From contig JANPWX010000214.1 in assembly GCA_024734555.1 (NCBI GenBank), forward strand, positions 981,635 to 1,045,634: a stretch of DNA of 64,000 bases, written 5' to 3'. Made by a program: the position numbers and the translations under genes. This document shows positions 50,768 to 64,000 of this stretch, piece after piece. Under the pieces are notes generated by a model, which ran no database searches, had not been told where the DNA came from, and was given only the letters and a program-made list of their open reading frames with translations. This DNA is from Trochalopteron elliotii (Eukaryota; Chordata; Aves; Passeriformes; Leiothrichidae). The first letter of the stretch is position 1. Every line of letters starts with the position of its first letter.

Positions 50768-52299
50768 GTATGTTTTGTTTTTACTCTCTTATAGATCCAG
50801 TATATTGAATGCTTCAGCTGTGTAATAGACCTGAATTGCTACCTAAGAGCTTGAAATGTAAAATCACTTCAGTGTAAACTTCAAGCTCATTGATCAGTCA
50901 CTTCTTTCTAGGTTATGCCACTCAGTTCTCCTCCATTTTTAATAACTTTCTCCCTCTCACATTGCCTTTGTCTGCTTTCTTAATTCACACATGAACTTAT
51001 TATTTATAAATTTATGCTAAGTCTCCATCCCCGTTAATTGAAATTTCTCTTTGGTGTTTATCTCTTTTCTCATCCGTGCTTCCTTTTTGCTGATATCTTA
51101 CTGTTCCCTTAAAAGAGCGAAAAACATGTTGATATAAGGAAGCTAGTTTTCAGCTTGGGAACCCAGCCCCACTTTGTTTCCCCAGTCTGTCATGATGGTG
51201 AGGTACAGGGGCAGTGGGATATGTGCATTGTCAGTGCCCTGTGCTGGTGTCCCTGGTGCTCTGGTGTCTGCCAGGGCAGTGCAGGGCAGCCTGGCCCGAG
51301 TGCTGCTTCTGGGGGTGTGTTCTCATTTGTAGCAAAGCATGAGACCTGCTTTCAGTGTACCTTGAAGTACCTCCTTTAGCTGGAAGACAAATATGTCTGA
51401 ACTCTGTTTCCATTTACTTTGTGTAGCTGTGACGTATTAGAAGCATTCTGGGAAATATGAATTTATTTGAACTTTTTCTTTTCTCTTGGAAGCAGACGGG
51501 TGAAAAAGAAAAGAAAAACCATTTCATCCTCCTGGTTTTACTCAGCTGTCATCACCTGTGTGTTAAACAGTGAAAAGTTAATATCTTCCTACTTCTTATC
51601 ATTCCCCAAACCTGAAGCATCCTCTATCTGTTTTGACATATAAAATGAAAAGGCAGATTTCTCTAGGAAGGGAAGGGAGTTGATCTTCTGTGCCAAACCA
51701 GTAGGGAAGACATCACTGGTGGTCTAGAGAAAAAAGTTCTGTGGTGTTCTTGTTCTCATTACAGGGATGTAATGTAGGTCTGTTTATCTAAAATGTTACC
51801 TGAGAGCTATTTTTCAGTAGAGAAGCAGCAGTGAGCAAATACTTACTTGGCTCACCATGAGACCTGTGAAGATGGAAACAAGATTACTTTCTGGAAATGT
51901 TTGTGTAGCTTCTAAACCCATGAATCATAGCTCAACTATTGCTTATTTATAGCACCATAGTATATTGTATGCCTTGAAATACAGGTCAAAGGGCACAAAT
52001 GCCCTGAAAGTTAATAGCATTCTCATGAAGGAGAGAAGGTTGGACTTGTCTCGCTGGAGAGAGAAGAAATGACTGTGAGGCAGAGGATGTAGATGTCTGT
52101 AAAACTTAACGTTCGAATTTTGAATATTAAACCTTTAAAAACAGCAAGATGGGACAAGGTGCATTAGACACTTTTTTCCAGCTTTTGACATGATCTTTGG
52201 AGGCAGAGAGGGGATGAAACTGTTCTTACTTACGTTATTGCAGGTTGTTCCTGCTCCCAAATAAGGGGAGTAGGCAGCTTGTGAAGAGAAAATGAGGAA

Positions 52300-52545
52300 A
52301 GACGCCCGTCTCATTTTGCATGTTGGCAAAAGCGATGTTTGCTCAGCAGCAGCAGGTAGGGCAGGAGTTCTGTGCCCGCTTGTCCCGGGGATTGCTGGAG
52401 CGCTCCGCAGCCGAACACGGGATGGAGCCGCGCCGCTGGGAACGGAGCCACCTGGTGGTGGGTCCCTGCATTGCAGCCAAATTGGGAACACCGGCCTCTG
52501 TGAAGCCCTGCCGAAACTAACTGAAAACACCCTGTCGAGAAACAC
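52300..52545. promoter_or_regulatory. Intronic CpG-rich island, candidate regulatory element
   Basis: About fifteen CpG dinucleotides fall within roughly 245 bases, eight of them in the single 60-base stretch 52381-52440 (GCGCTCCGCAGCCG and GGAGCCGCGCCGCTGG). The surrounding intron is nearly CpG-free. Open frames cross the block on both strands (up to 136 codons on the minus strand) because GC-rich DNA has few stops, and none resembles a known protein. It may be an intronic promoter, an alternative first exon, an enhancer or insulator, or a fragment of a GC-rich repeat unknown to me. The regulatory reading is inference from composition plus the CTCF-like motif inside it. Confidence 0.45.
52445..52458 (-). 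promoter_or_regulatory. Candidate CTCF-binding motif
   Basis: On the minus strand the 14 bases read CCACCAGGTGGCTC. Against the common CTCF core CCASYAGRKGGCRS this matches 13 of 14 positions, with T instead of R at position 13. It sits inside the CpG-rich island. A single motif match does not prove occupancy. Confidence 0.5.
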
Positions 52546-53269
52546 TTCTTTTGAAGTTTGTACATCATAATTCGGTTGTTCTTTCCTCTCTGAAGGACTA
52601 AGCTAAGGGGATCCAAGCATTTTGTTTTTGTGAAGCAGTGTGTGCCACTGCAAAGTGTCTTTTTTGTATCAGTTTTCAGTGAAAATTTGTAATTACTTGA
52701 CCTTTATGCTTTGCCCTTGTCATAGCTTAAGCTTACCTCTTAAAAATGAGGATTTCGTGTAAAATTCAGCATTTATAGATTTGATTATTAGATGAGTGTG
52801 GATAAAAGCATCTCTATTGCTATTACCTTTCATTGAGAGTACTAGAATATTTTTCCAAAGGATCAGAGGACCTAATTAATTCCAGAGGGCAGAAGATAAA
52901 AGCATGTATCCTGTTGGATGTATTCTAATAGTGAAAGAAATATTTTTATATATTTTAGGTTCTGGTATAGAATTTTAGTGTATAGTTAGATCAAGCTCCT
53001 GGCTTGCATTAGTCTTTGTTTTGGTAAGTAGTAAAGTTTCAAAATGTTTATAATGCAAGGTAATGCAAATTTGTCCAGGAGACCTCTTAACTAGGAGTGG
53101 CACCAGAGGGAGATGTTGGCCTAAAAGCAAGATTGGGTTGTCAGGCAAATGAATTAGGATGCTATGACGAGGAGATACAGCAGGGACAGAAGAGGACTAT
53201 CTCAGCTAGAGAGTCGACAGGACAGGGGCATGGAGCTCTCATGCCTTTTTCAGGAACTCACAGAAGCCC

Positions 53270-53650
53270 CTGCACACACACACAGTGATATCCCCCCAGA
53301 TGTGGTGGGAATATCTCACAGGAGAGGGCCAGGGTGCTGCAGTGGATGAGCAGAGGCACTTTGGAAGAACAGCTGGGGAAATCATGGGAGTCGAGTTGCC
53401 TTTGTGGTCCAGTTGTGAGAGCTGCAGGGATGCATGGAGCTCTGCATGGGATGGATAGGGAGCTGGCTTAGAGCCTGTGGTCGGGATCTGTTGGCAGTTT
53501 TGGTGGGTGTCTGCTGCTGCCCTCTCATGGAAGAAGTAGCCAAGGCTTTTTCCAGGCAAGCAGTGGAGGCTTCACATGTGCACGTGCTGCTTCTTGTGGA
53601 GACTTTAGCACCCTATTATCTGCTGGAAGGGCATCAGAATAGATTTACCC
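53270..53650 (+). mobile_element. CR1 LINE fossil, endonuclease part, plus strand
   Basis: The + strand frame from 53434 reads ELCMGW, then DLLAVLVGVCCCPLMEEVAK, AFSRQAVEASHVHVLLLVE and YYLLEGHQN. This lines up with the apurinic-type endonuclease of CR1, where VGVCYRPP-(Q)EEEVDEAFYRQLEEAS-ALVLMGDFNHPDICW is usual. The catalytic-region GDFN is replaced by VETL and the CYRPP motif by CCCPL, so the copy is dead. DNA words such as TATCTGCTGGAAGGGCAT also match the CR1 sense strand. The 3' two-thirds of the element (linker, RT, 3' UTR) is missing to the right. The left edge is uncertain. Confidence 0.8.
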
Positions 53651-54647
53651 TAAATATTTCGTAGTTATTATTTTAAGTTTTTCAGTTCTTTTACTACTGT
53701 CGCTTCTTCAGGTTGTTGATCTTAAGCCAAGTCGTTGAAATGCTTCTCTAACCAGGTGCATTTTATCAGAAGATGCAGATTTTCCACAGTGGAGTCTTTG
53801 GTCACTAATTGGAAACCTTTATCAGCTTCTGCTGGTTTCCAGAGAATCTCTGTTATACTGACCAGCCTGTATTACATAGCTCTTGGAGTTAATAAGTTGG
53901 AGTATTTGTTTTGTGTGTTTTGAGGATGGCTTGCCATCAGTTTGCCATTTTTCCTATTTTCTGGAGTTGCCCTGTTTCAGTACTCAGTTATTTATTTAAG
54001 TGGTATCTCACAGAAGTCTTTCAGAAGAGCATATTAGCAATGTTTGGAGCCAGACCGAAAAATATCTATACCTGTTAAAAACCTGGCATTCTTATTAAAA
54101 ACTTGCTCTGTCAAGATGTGATGAGTGGAGCTGGAGGAAAACTTCATGCCATTTGATTGTGCATTTAGTAGGATTCTATATCTTGTTTTCCTTCAGACAT
54201 TACTTAAAACTGTAAATGCCAAAATACAGGTTTTGTACATATGAAGGTAGTTTCTTGTATATGTCCTAAAACATGTTTTCCTTTAAAAAGGTTTGGCTTG
54301 GTGGCCATGATTAAAGTGAACAGTGATAAGCATAAAGAAATAGACTGAAAGAAATTTTATCTTTCAATAGAACTAAGCTATTTTGTGTCTAACAGTATGT
54401 GGGAATCTACTATCATTGTAATCCAGTATCTTTTTTTTTTAGTATGATGTTCTTGCTTTTTGTACTTTTATCTCTATTTCTATGTAGAAGTACCTGTAGC
54501 AACCAGGAGATCCTTTTCCCATAAAAATCAAAGTCAACTTAGGTATTACTCAGTGTATTTTTCTGTAGAGACCCAGTGTGCACTTGTTAATGAGATTTAG
54601 GACATGTTTTCACTGAGAAGTCTAGAACATTAAACTTTATACCAGGC

Positions 54648-54674
54648 TTTTTTTTTTTTGGTGTTTTTTTTTTT
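54648..54674 (+). repeat. Double poly-T run (12 T and 11 T)
   Basis: Two T runs separated by GGTG. Simple sequence. Confidence 0.85.
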
Positions 54675-57600
54675 AATGTGCCTATGTATGTACAAAAGTT
54701 TCTACCCTTCAATTGTCTCAGCTAAATAGTTGCAGTTTATTACCTGGCCTTCTTCAGCTCTGTGCAAATTTGCTTTGACAGGGTAGAGCCTTTGAGGAAA
54801 GGATGGAAAAGCTCTTTTTCCTGCATTTACTGCTGCTTACATAAGGCCTAGAGTTTTTAATATTTCAGTTCTTTTAACAGACTGTTGATTTCTGTGATGT
54901 AGCTTGTGTTCTCCCAGGATTTAATTTAATCCCATGGTTTTTAACAATCAGGTTCTATCGGATCAGTCTGTTATGAAATAAACATTGTGCCTGTGATGAT
55001 GGGAACAAGGTAGGTAAGAAGAAGAGGATGAATGTGAAAGCAAATATTTGGAAAGGTCATAGATGACTGGGTGATACAGTCCAAGGTATAAGAGTGCAAT
55101 TAGGAGTAAAAGGCAACAGGTGTGTAACAGTAATGCTTCAGGATAGTGGGACAATAAATTGCCCTTATTTGTGTATTTTTGATCCAAGTTAATTTTTTAA
55201 CAGCTAAGCGATGAGAGTGCTGGAAGAGGGTGACTCACTTAGTTTTCCACTGAGACCAGAGCCTGGTGATTCCTTGCTCCCTTAGAGTACATCCAGAATG
55301 TCTAGTGGATTCGTCTTCCAGCTCGTCACATGTGTAATGTTTCTCAGTGGTTTCTGTTGAGTTCAAATCATCTTTGACTTTGAATAAAAACATGAAGTGT
55401 ACTTTCCAATGATTTAAGAGAGTGTCTGTAGATTCACTACTATAGATAAAAATTGTATTGGTCTGTGTTTATATAAGGGCTATAGTCAATCCTCTAGACT
55501 AATCATAGATTAAATTTTTAAACTTGAAAGGGTTTCATTTGAGAGATTTCCATAAAGTCATAGTAATGGTAAATAATGCAATGAGAACATAGTTTTGGAG
55601 AGTTTGTAACTTAGCTGAAACTGTGTTATATATTTTCCATAACATTGCCAAATTATTTTCTCATCTTCTCCCCCTACCTTGGCATGTAGATATGGTTGAG
55701 GTTTTATTAGTCAAATGGTTTAACAGAAAAGTAAGCAAAAGAAGAAATACCATTTTGGAATTGCCTAATCAAAATGCCAGAGGTGCTTTGAGAAATAAGA
55801 ATGTGTTTTTCCTGTGTTACAGAGTTGAATGCCAGGTGTTTCTCTGCTGAATGACTCAACAGCACTAATTTACTTATCAAGTTTTTTCAGAGGCTCATCC
55901 CTGGCACTGTATTTCGGCGAGTGTTTTTCAGTTGAGTTGCTTTGAGCTTGATAGTGGGTGAAATAAGCTGTTTTGGGACTGGGCTGGGACCTTTGGGCTC
56001 CTTTTTCAGAGTGAATTGCTGGTGGAGAAATGCATACTATGTATGAAATTCGGTTTGCAGATTATAATATGCAAAGTGATCTGTAGTTGGATTCCCTCAG
56101 ATGTAATCCTGATAGGTTTGTGATTTATATTTAATTAAATGAAATCTCAGTTAATAAATGTAAGTTCTGCTGTACTTTCAGCAACCTTTTTTGAGTAGTT
56201 TGGGAATCATTAACAGGTTTTTGATTGAGTAATCAGTTAGAAGCATTTGCCCTGCTGTATCTGTTCCCCTCCCTTTGCCTGAAAGGCATCCCAAGAATCA
56301 GTGCCACTCAGCATTGTTGAACCAGTGGAGCTTAAATGCCTTGGATACCCGAAAGCATACTTGTGGATCTTCATGCTCAAGAGGAGTGTTCCTCCTCCTT
56401 GAGTCAGAGAAAGATGAGCATAAGAGCCTGTCTTAATTGATTAATCTGAGGTGTTTCATGAGGCTGGTTTCTTAAATGTTTCTTTTGCTGTCTGCTGAGC
56501 ATAGTGCTGGGAGTAAAAGTGTTCTATGAAAAGTTATTTTAAAAACCTCTGTAGGTTTTATTGATCTCTGTGTTTTAAGCATTTCTAAGCACAGTTCAGC
56601 TGTCCTGAGAAGACTTTTTTTTTCCTTCCCTTGAGGAAGAGGAGAAATGGCATGTTTTTAAGCAGTGACTAGTTGGAGAGACTTTTTAAGAAACTCTTAC
56701 AAACACTGTATTGTGTCCCTATACTTGCTGATTTGTGCTCTGCAGGTCAAAAGAAAGGAAGAGCTCTGTCAGCAGTAGCACTTTGGCATGAGGCTTTTTT
56801 TTCTTTTTTTCTTTCCTGTTCAGAATGTAAAGGTTGTCCTTTTCATAGTCTTTGACTCAGATGTTTTAATCTGTGTTTTATATCAAAAGGTTAATGACTT
56901 CAGAAAAATTAAGTGCTTGTTGGTATGCTGTAGTGTGTTGGTAGATTTGATAGCATAACTTCTGCCATATAATTTTTTTTTCTAGGTGAATCATAGTTCA
57001 GTCAAGTAATACTGTCTGGTCTGCAGAGAGTAGTTCAAAAACTAAGTAATGGTTACTTCATTTGATACAATACTAGTTATGTTCCTTGTAGTAGCTGTAT
57101 TTCAAACTAGATTTTTAGGGGATTAAGTTAGAATTGTCACCTAGATAGAATTAATTTCTGTGTCAAATTTGGGGGAGTTAGGAGAAGCTTTGCTGAATAT
57201 CACCCCCCAGATGTAAGTCAGTTTTAAATATTAGCTAGTCTTACTTCTTCTGTTCTGTTTGAAAGTAGTACTATCTTCTTTTAATATTCCCTTTTATCAG
57301 GGAGAGAATGTTTGAATTCTCCTGTTTTGTAAATGTGATGGTTGCTAGCGCAACATACTCCCCACTGCCACTTGTGGCCTTTTAAACATTTGTCAGGAAA
57401 GCTTCCTTCTAACTTCCAATGGGAGACTTGCTTTCTCCTGTCAGACTGTGAAGGCATTATTGACTTGAAGTCTCAGCTCATGGATCCAGGTAGTATAAAG
57501 GTTATATCATAAATGATTCCATGGTATGTGTTATGAATAAAGTCTTTATTTTGCAGTCATTTGAACAAAAGTTAAAACAAGACACTAATTTTAGTTCCTA

Positions 57601-59799
57601 GATTTTACTGTGACCTCTGTGGTTATTGTAGGTGGCATTGTAGTCTCTGATTAGTTCAAAGATTTATGTAGAATTATGAAAAACAGTGTCTCAGAAAAAC
57701 CTTGTTGCACTCAGTTGGTTTTCTGTATTTGTCTTGCATTTGATTTACAGGTGTTTGTGCTTCTTCAGGCTACTTTTTCTTAACTTTGTCCAGACTAAGG
57801 ACCTGATTAGTAAGACTCTTCTGATTCCTTACTATCCTTGTTTAAACCAATGAATTTTTGTCTTAAGCCTTCTGTATACTTGGGGATTTATTTTTATTTC
57901 CTTATTTCTGATGATGCTGAATCTCTGAATTAAAAGTTCAGGCACCAGTTTGCTTACTCTCAAGTTATATTTTCATTTGGATAACATCATTGCACTGCAA
58001 GGAGTATTTTAGTTATTCTCTTAGCAAAACTGCACCACTGCCTGGACAAAATCTTGCCTTTGAATTTATATTGACTGATGACCATTTACTCATGCTGGAA
58101 ATTTTCATGTGCTTACAAAACTAATACAGGAAAGGACACCTTAAAGGGCTTTTCATTTCATGATCAGCTGAGATGCGTGTTTACCAACTTTATTTGCTTT
58201 TTTTCTTTTTATTGCCCCAATGTAAGACTACATCTCTCTTCATAGCTACACTTAAGGGGGAATGAAGTACAAATGAAGTTCTTTTTACAGAAGTTGTGCT
58301 TTTCATCTGTGCTGTTTCCTTGCATATGTGAATGTGTTACTGGCAGCTCACACTTTGCCTGTTCTTTGTGTGTGCATGATTTCTCATTTTCCATTTGCAC
58401 TTGAAGTTTTGGGAGTAGTTCTATTTGCTGGTAGCCTGCAATGTAATGCTCAATTACAAAGTATGTTGTTTTGTTTACAAAAGTATGGAGAAGGAGGAAG
58501 GAGACAAAATCATATGCAGTAATGGGCACTGGAAGAGCACAAATAAGGCTTATATGTCTTACAACTAGAGGTCTGAGGTGCTTTTACTGTTCTTTGTTGT
58601 ATCACCGTGTCAGGAATTGCTGGCTCCAAAAAATTGGTCTTTTCAATATTCGAAACAAAAATCGTGAATTCTGACAGAACGTAGTGCAGGGTTAGAGAAC
58701 TTAGTGTAAAACACTTGGCTGTGATACTCTGTTCTAGATTGTGGTGTTTATGAGGAGAGAAGTTTAAGCTCTCCTTTCTAGACAGCATCTTGCTTTTGCC
58801 TGATAATTGGGTGCAGACAGGATCACATCGAGATTTAAGCATAATTAAATCAGAGTGTAGTGAATGTTAAATTTTGAGACACGAGATGAGTTATTAGATA
58901 ATCCATTTTACTTGAGGTTTATTTCTGTTATGATTGAGTGCACATCTTCAAGATTTATTCCCCTCGGCTGGTCTGAAGAAAGTACTGTTAGCATCAAAAA
59001 ATATTGCTTAGCTTTGCTTGAGTTTCAGACTTGAAGTATAAATGTACATGTTGAGGTTATGTATTCAAGGAAGTTCATTTATAGGTTACTGATTAAAAAA
59101 TATTTGGTTTGTATCCAAGTATGTAGAAGATCAAGGAGAAGTGAAGAGCATGTATTTATTTACCAGAGCTTGAGAGTTCTAAGATTTCTTCTTGTTTCTC
59201 CTTGTATTTGGATAGTGCTGAATAGTAAAATGAACAAATGTAATCAACACTTAGAACCTTTCATCCTTATTTTTTGCCCCTAAATTGATTTTTAGTGTGG
59301 TGGTTGACCTTCTTTAGGAAGTAAGAATGACTGTTTAATATAGCCTCCTTCTGCAGGTAGGACAAACAATGAAGCTAATGTGCAGTTAGCTTTCTGAATT
59401 GATTGATAAAATAGCTGTGGAAATGTGAACTAAGTGCCCATAGTGTCTTGGTGTAGATGACAGGCAGGTCAGAAGTCAGATGTCAGGGAAGCTTACAATC
59501 TCTGATCTCCATAAATTGTGGCAAGTTTCCCCTCTTACTCAGAAGTGGGAAGTTTGTTAAAGGAGTTCTGTGTTGCATACTGAATGGGAGTAACTTTATC
59601 TGCTTGACCTCTTGATTTGCATGTTCAGGTATGGACAAGGCATAAAGCAGCACTTGAGTGTTATGCAAACTAGCTGTAGGCCACTAACATTTTTTTGAAG
59701 AGTATTATGTAAAGGAAGCTGAGGTGTGATAAATTAAATGTGCCATGGGAGATGTATTATTTTTATTTTTCTTGCCACTTTTGGAAATGTATATGTCTT

Positions 59800-59833
59800 C
59801 AGTAAAAGATAAGTGGTAGCTTATCTTTTACTG
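59800..59833. repeat. Inverted repeat, 14-bp perfect arms with a 6-base loop
   Basis: CAGTAAAAGATAAG (59800-59813) is followed by the loop TGGTAG and then the exact reverse complement CTTATCTTTTACTG (59820-59833). Transcribed in the gene's direction, the stem could extend by two G-U pairs. It is shorter than a typical microRNA precursor, and I know of no RNA family it matches. Confidence 0.9.
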
Positions 59834-60617
59834 GGAAGGATGGCAACTGGGGTGGACGTTTGGTGGTCCTATAAATGGTCATATTTTAACTTCATTCTCG
59901 TAAGCAGTTGAAGCAACTTTTTGTTCATGGCGTCTGGGTAGATTAATCTTGGAGCTTCTCTAAACTTGCTGAAATGTTACTGGCTTTTTAAAGGACAAGA
60001 CCCATCATATGTTCAGTGTCTATTTAAATCTGCAGATTAAAAATGACAGATATTAACTTTGGCTCACAAAGAGCATTTTGTATGTCTTGTAGCTGTATCC
60101 CACTAATCAAATTTTTTAAGTATTTGGGGACTGAGCTGCCAGCTGGAGTTTCTTGATTTGTAATTCAGTTGCTTTATATATAGTATTTATCTGATTCTAT
60201 CAGATAAACTTTCTGATTATTTGCTCCCAATCTGAAGCTATTTTGAGAAGGCCATTTAGAGCCATATGAGTGAGCCATTTTGTTGAGCTGTTTTGTGGTA
60301 AAATGGCAGGACACTGAGGATCTGGACAATAAAAGCATTAGGCTAAAACTAGGATCTGAAAAATGTGAATCAGAGTCAGAGGATGATCTGGTTTTTTGCA
60401 GTTTATTTAAACTTTTTCAAATGAACTTTTCCCACATGGAAACAAAACCAAAAAAAAGAGGTTAAGGGGACACCTTATTTATCTTCAATAAGTACTACTG
60501 TGTTTTATTCAACATTTTAGGTGGGGCATTTAAATCTGTGGGGAAAGTACTTCCAAAAGCAGGGCCATTTGTGCCTAAGTCAGAGGTCAGCCATTTCAGA
60601 AATGGTTAGAACCTAAT

Positions 60618-60664
60618 AATGCCAGTTTTAAGGAGTTTCTTTTATCAGCAATGCCAGTTTTAAG
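60618..60664 (+). repeat. Direct duplication, period about 32 bp
   Basis: AATGCCAGTTTTAAG at 60618-60632 recurs as ATGCCAGTTTTAAG at 60651-60664 (preceded by A at 60650), and the following bases are also similar (GAGTTTCTTTTA and TAATTCCTTTAT). This is a local tandem duplication with some divergence. Confidence 0.7.
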
Positions 60665-61699
60665 TAATTCCTTTATTCTTTCATGCTGTTCATTCTTTTC
60701 CTGCAGTTTAAGCCTCTGTCTCTCCACTGTGCTGGGGTTTCCTGCTAAGCTGGAACACAGACCCAGCTTTTTTTTTGTGTCCTGTCAGTTCACTGGGCTG
60801 GCTCATCACGTGGCCTCCAAAGGTGACACTTCCTTAGCTGGGAGTGTGCAAACAGGAATAGTAAGTGGAGCCAGGAGTTGGAATGATCAAGGCTATCCAA
60901 GCCAGCTCTGGCACTGTAAGACTGTATCTGGCTGTAGCTTTTCAGGTTCTGCCACTGGTTCTGTGAGCCCTGGACCATGCAGGGCCATTATGGATGTATT
61001 TATTTATTGATTTTTCATTATTTCTGGGTGGTTTTCTTTGTGGGTGTGTTGAATATTTGGGTTTTTTTGTGGGAGGCTGGTTCTGGCTTTGTAACTTCAC
61101 TGGCATAATAATTCCACGACTGAAGCTGTGTAGATGCTGTAAAATGGCTTACTCCAGCTGTGTGCAAATGTAGACCAAGCAACACTCTGTTTTAGCCCAC
61201 TGTATAACCGTGGAGTTTTTATTTTTGTTTGTTTTGCTGTACACACATCTGCCCTCCTATCTTGATTTTCAGAAGCTATGGCTACTTAAAAAAGAATTAC
61301 TTACCTTTGGTGGCAGACACGTAAAACCAAAAGGTACCTGTGTTTCTGGAAGTATAGAAATCAAGTGTCTGTTGAGAAAGCAAGAAAATATAGCCATATA
61401 GAAACAATCTAACTACTGTAGTTTGTTATGTATATAGAGATATGTACAGCATGTGCAGACATATACTGCACATATAATTTGAATTCTGAATTTCTTTTTG
61501 AATCTTGTTAAATCTTCAAGAAAACTTTAGACTTCATCTTGGAGTTCCTAAAAAACAGTGTTGGAAAACACTGTGGAAAAACCACTTTTACGGTCCATAA
61601 GAACTGTAAATCAATGTCATATTTTTTCCTTCTAAGGGAAGATTTTAAATTATTTTTTCAGTTTCCATTACATGACAATTTCTTTGTATGTCTCTGTGA

Positions 61700-64000
<2,301 letters not shown>

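Noticed and set aside
60690..60990. GC-richer patch with a 119-codon open frame, considered as an exon
   Set aside because: Low-complexity Ser/Cys-rich start and no known similarity. It lies between two exons that already join in frame, so an extra coding exon is not needed.

Overview
This is ordinary vertebrate nuclear DNA, almost all intron, and most probably from a bird. Long stretches have no coding signal. There are exon/intron boundaries with GT-AG sites, and the only interspersed repeats I can recognise are decayed CR1 LINE fragments. There are no Alu/SINE or L1-like sequences and no bacterial-type gene packing. Sparse repeats plus CR1 point to a bird. A turtle or crocodilian is less likely, and I cannot name the species.

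The one gene I can support is ARHGAP21 (Rho GTPase-activating protein 21), on the + strand. Three of its exons are visible and together encode the beginning of the N-terminal PDZ domain: 44673-44855 (61 codons), a 25-nt micro-exon at 50743-50767, and 61794-61886. They join in frame (phase 0, then phase 1) into one continuous stretch of 100 residues, and the last base of the third exon opens a further codon. The start codon lies left of the window. The rest of the PDZ domain, the PH domain and the RhoGAP domain lie to the right.

Layout: 1-240 is a CpG-rich edge that may be the tail of the promoter CpG island or first exon. Bases 241-44672 are the rest of a very long 5' intron. It holds two CR1 fossils (13460-14565, minus; 16640-16945, plus), several T/G-rich or homopolymer tracts and a perfect 38-bp palindrome (24359-24396). 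Bases 44856-50742 are an intron with a short tandem repeat and a TA-rich microsatellite. Bases 50768-61793 are an intron with a compact CpG-rich island carrying a good CTCF-type motif (about 52300-52545), a CR1 endonuclease fossil (53270-53650) and a hairpin (59800-59833). Bases 61887-64000 begin the next intron.

The short ORFs elsewhere on both strands (mostly 60-130 codons) are what chance gives in AT-rich intron. Apart from three that fall in CR1 fossils and one that runs through exon 61794-61886, none shows a recognisable family. I found no undescribed system here. The observations most worth a second look are the palindrome, the CpG/CTCF-like intronic island and the frame-shifting micro-exon.
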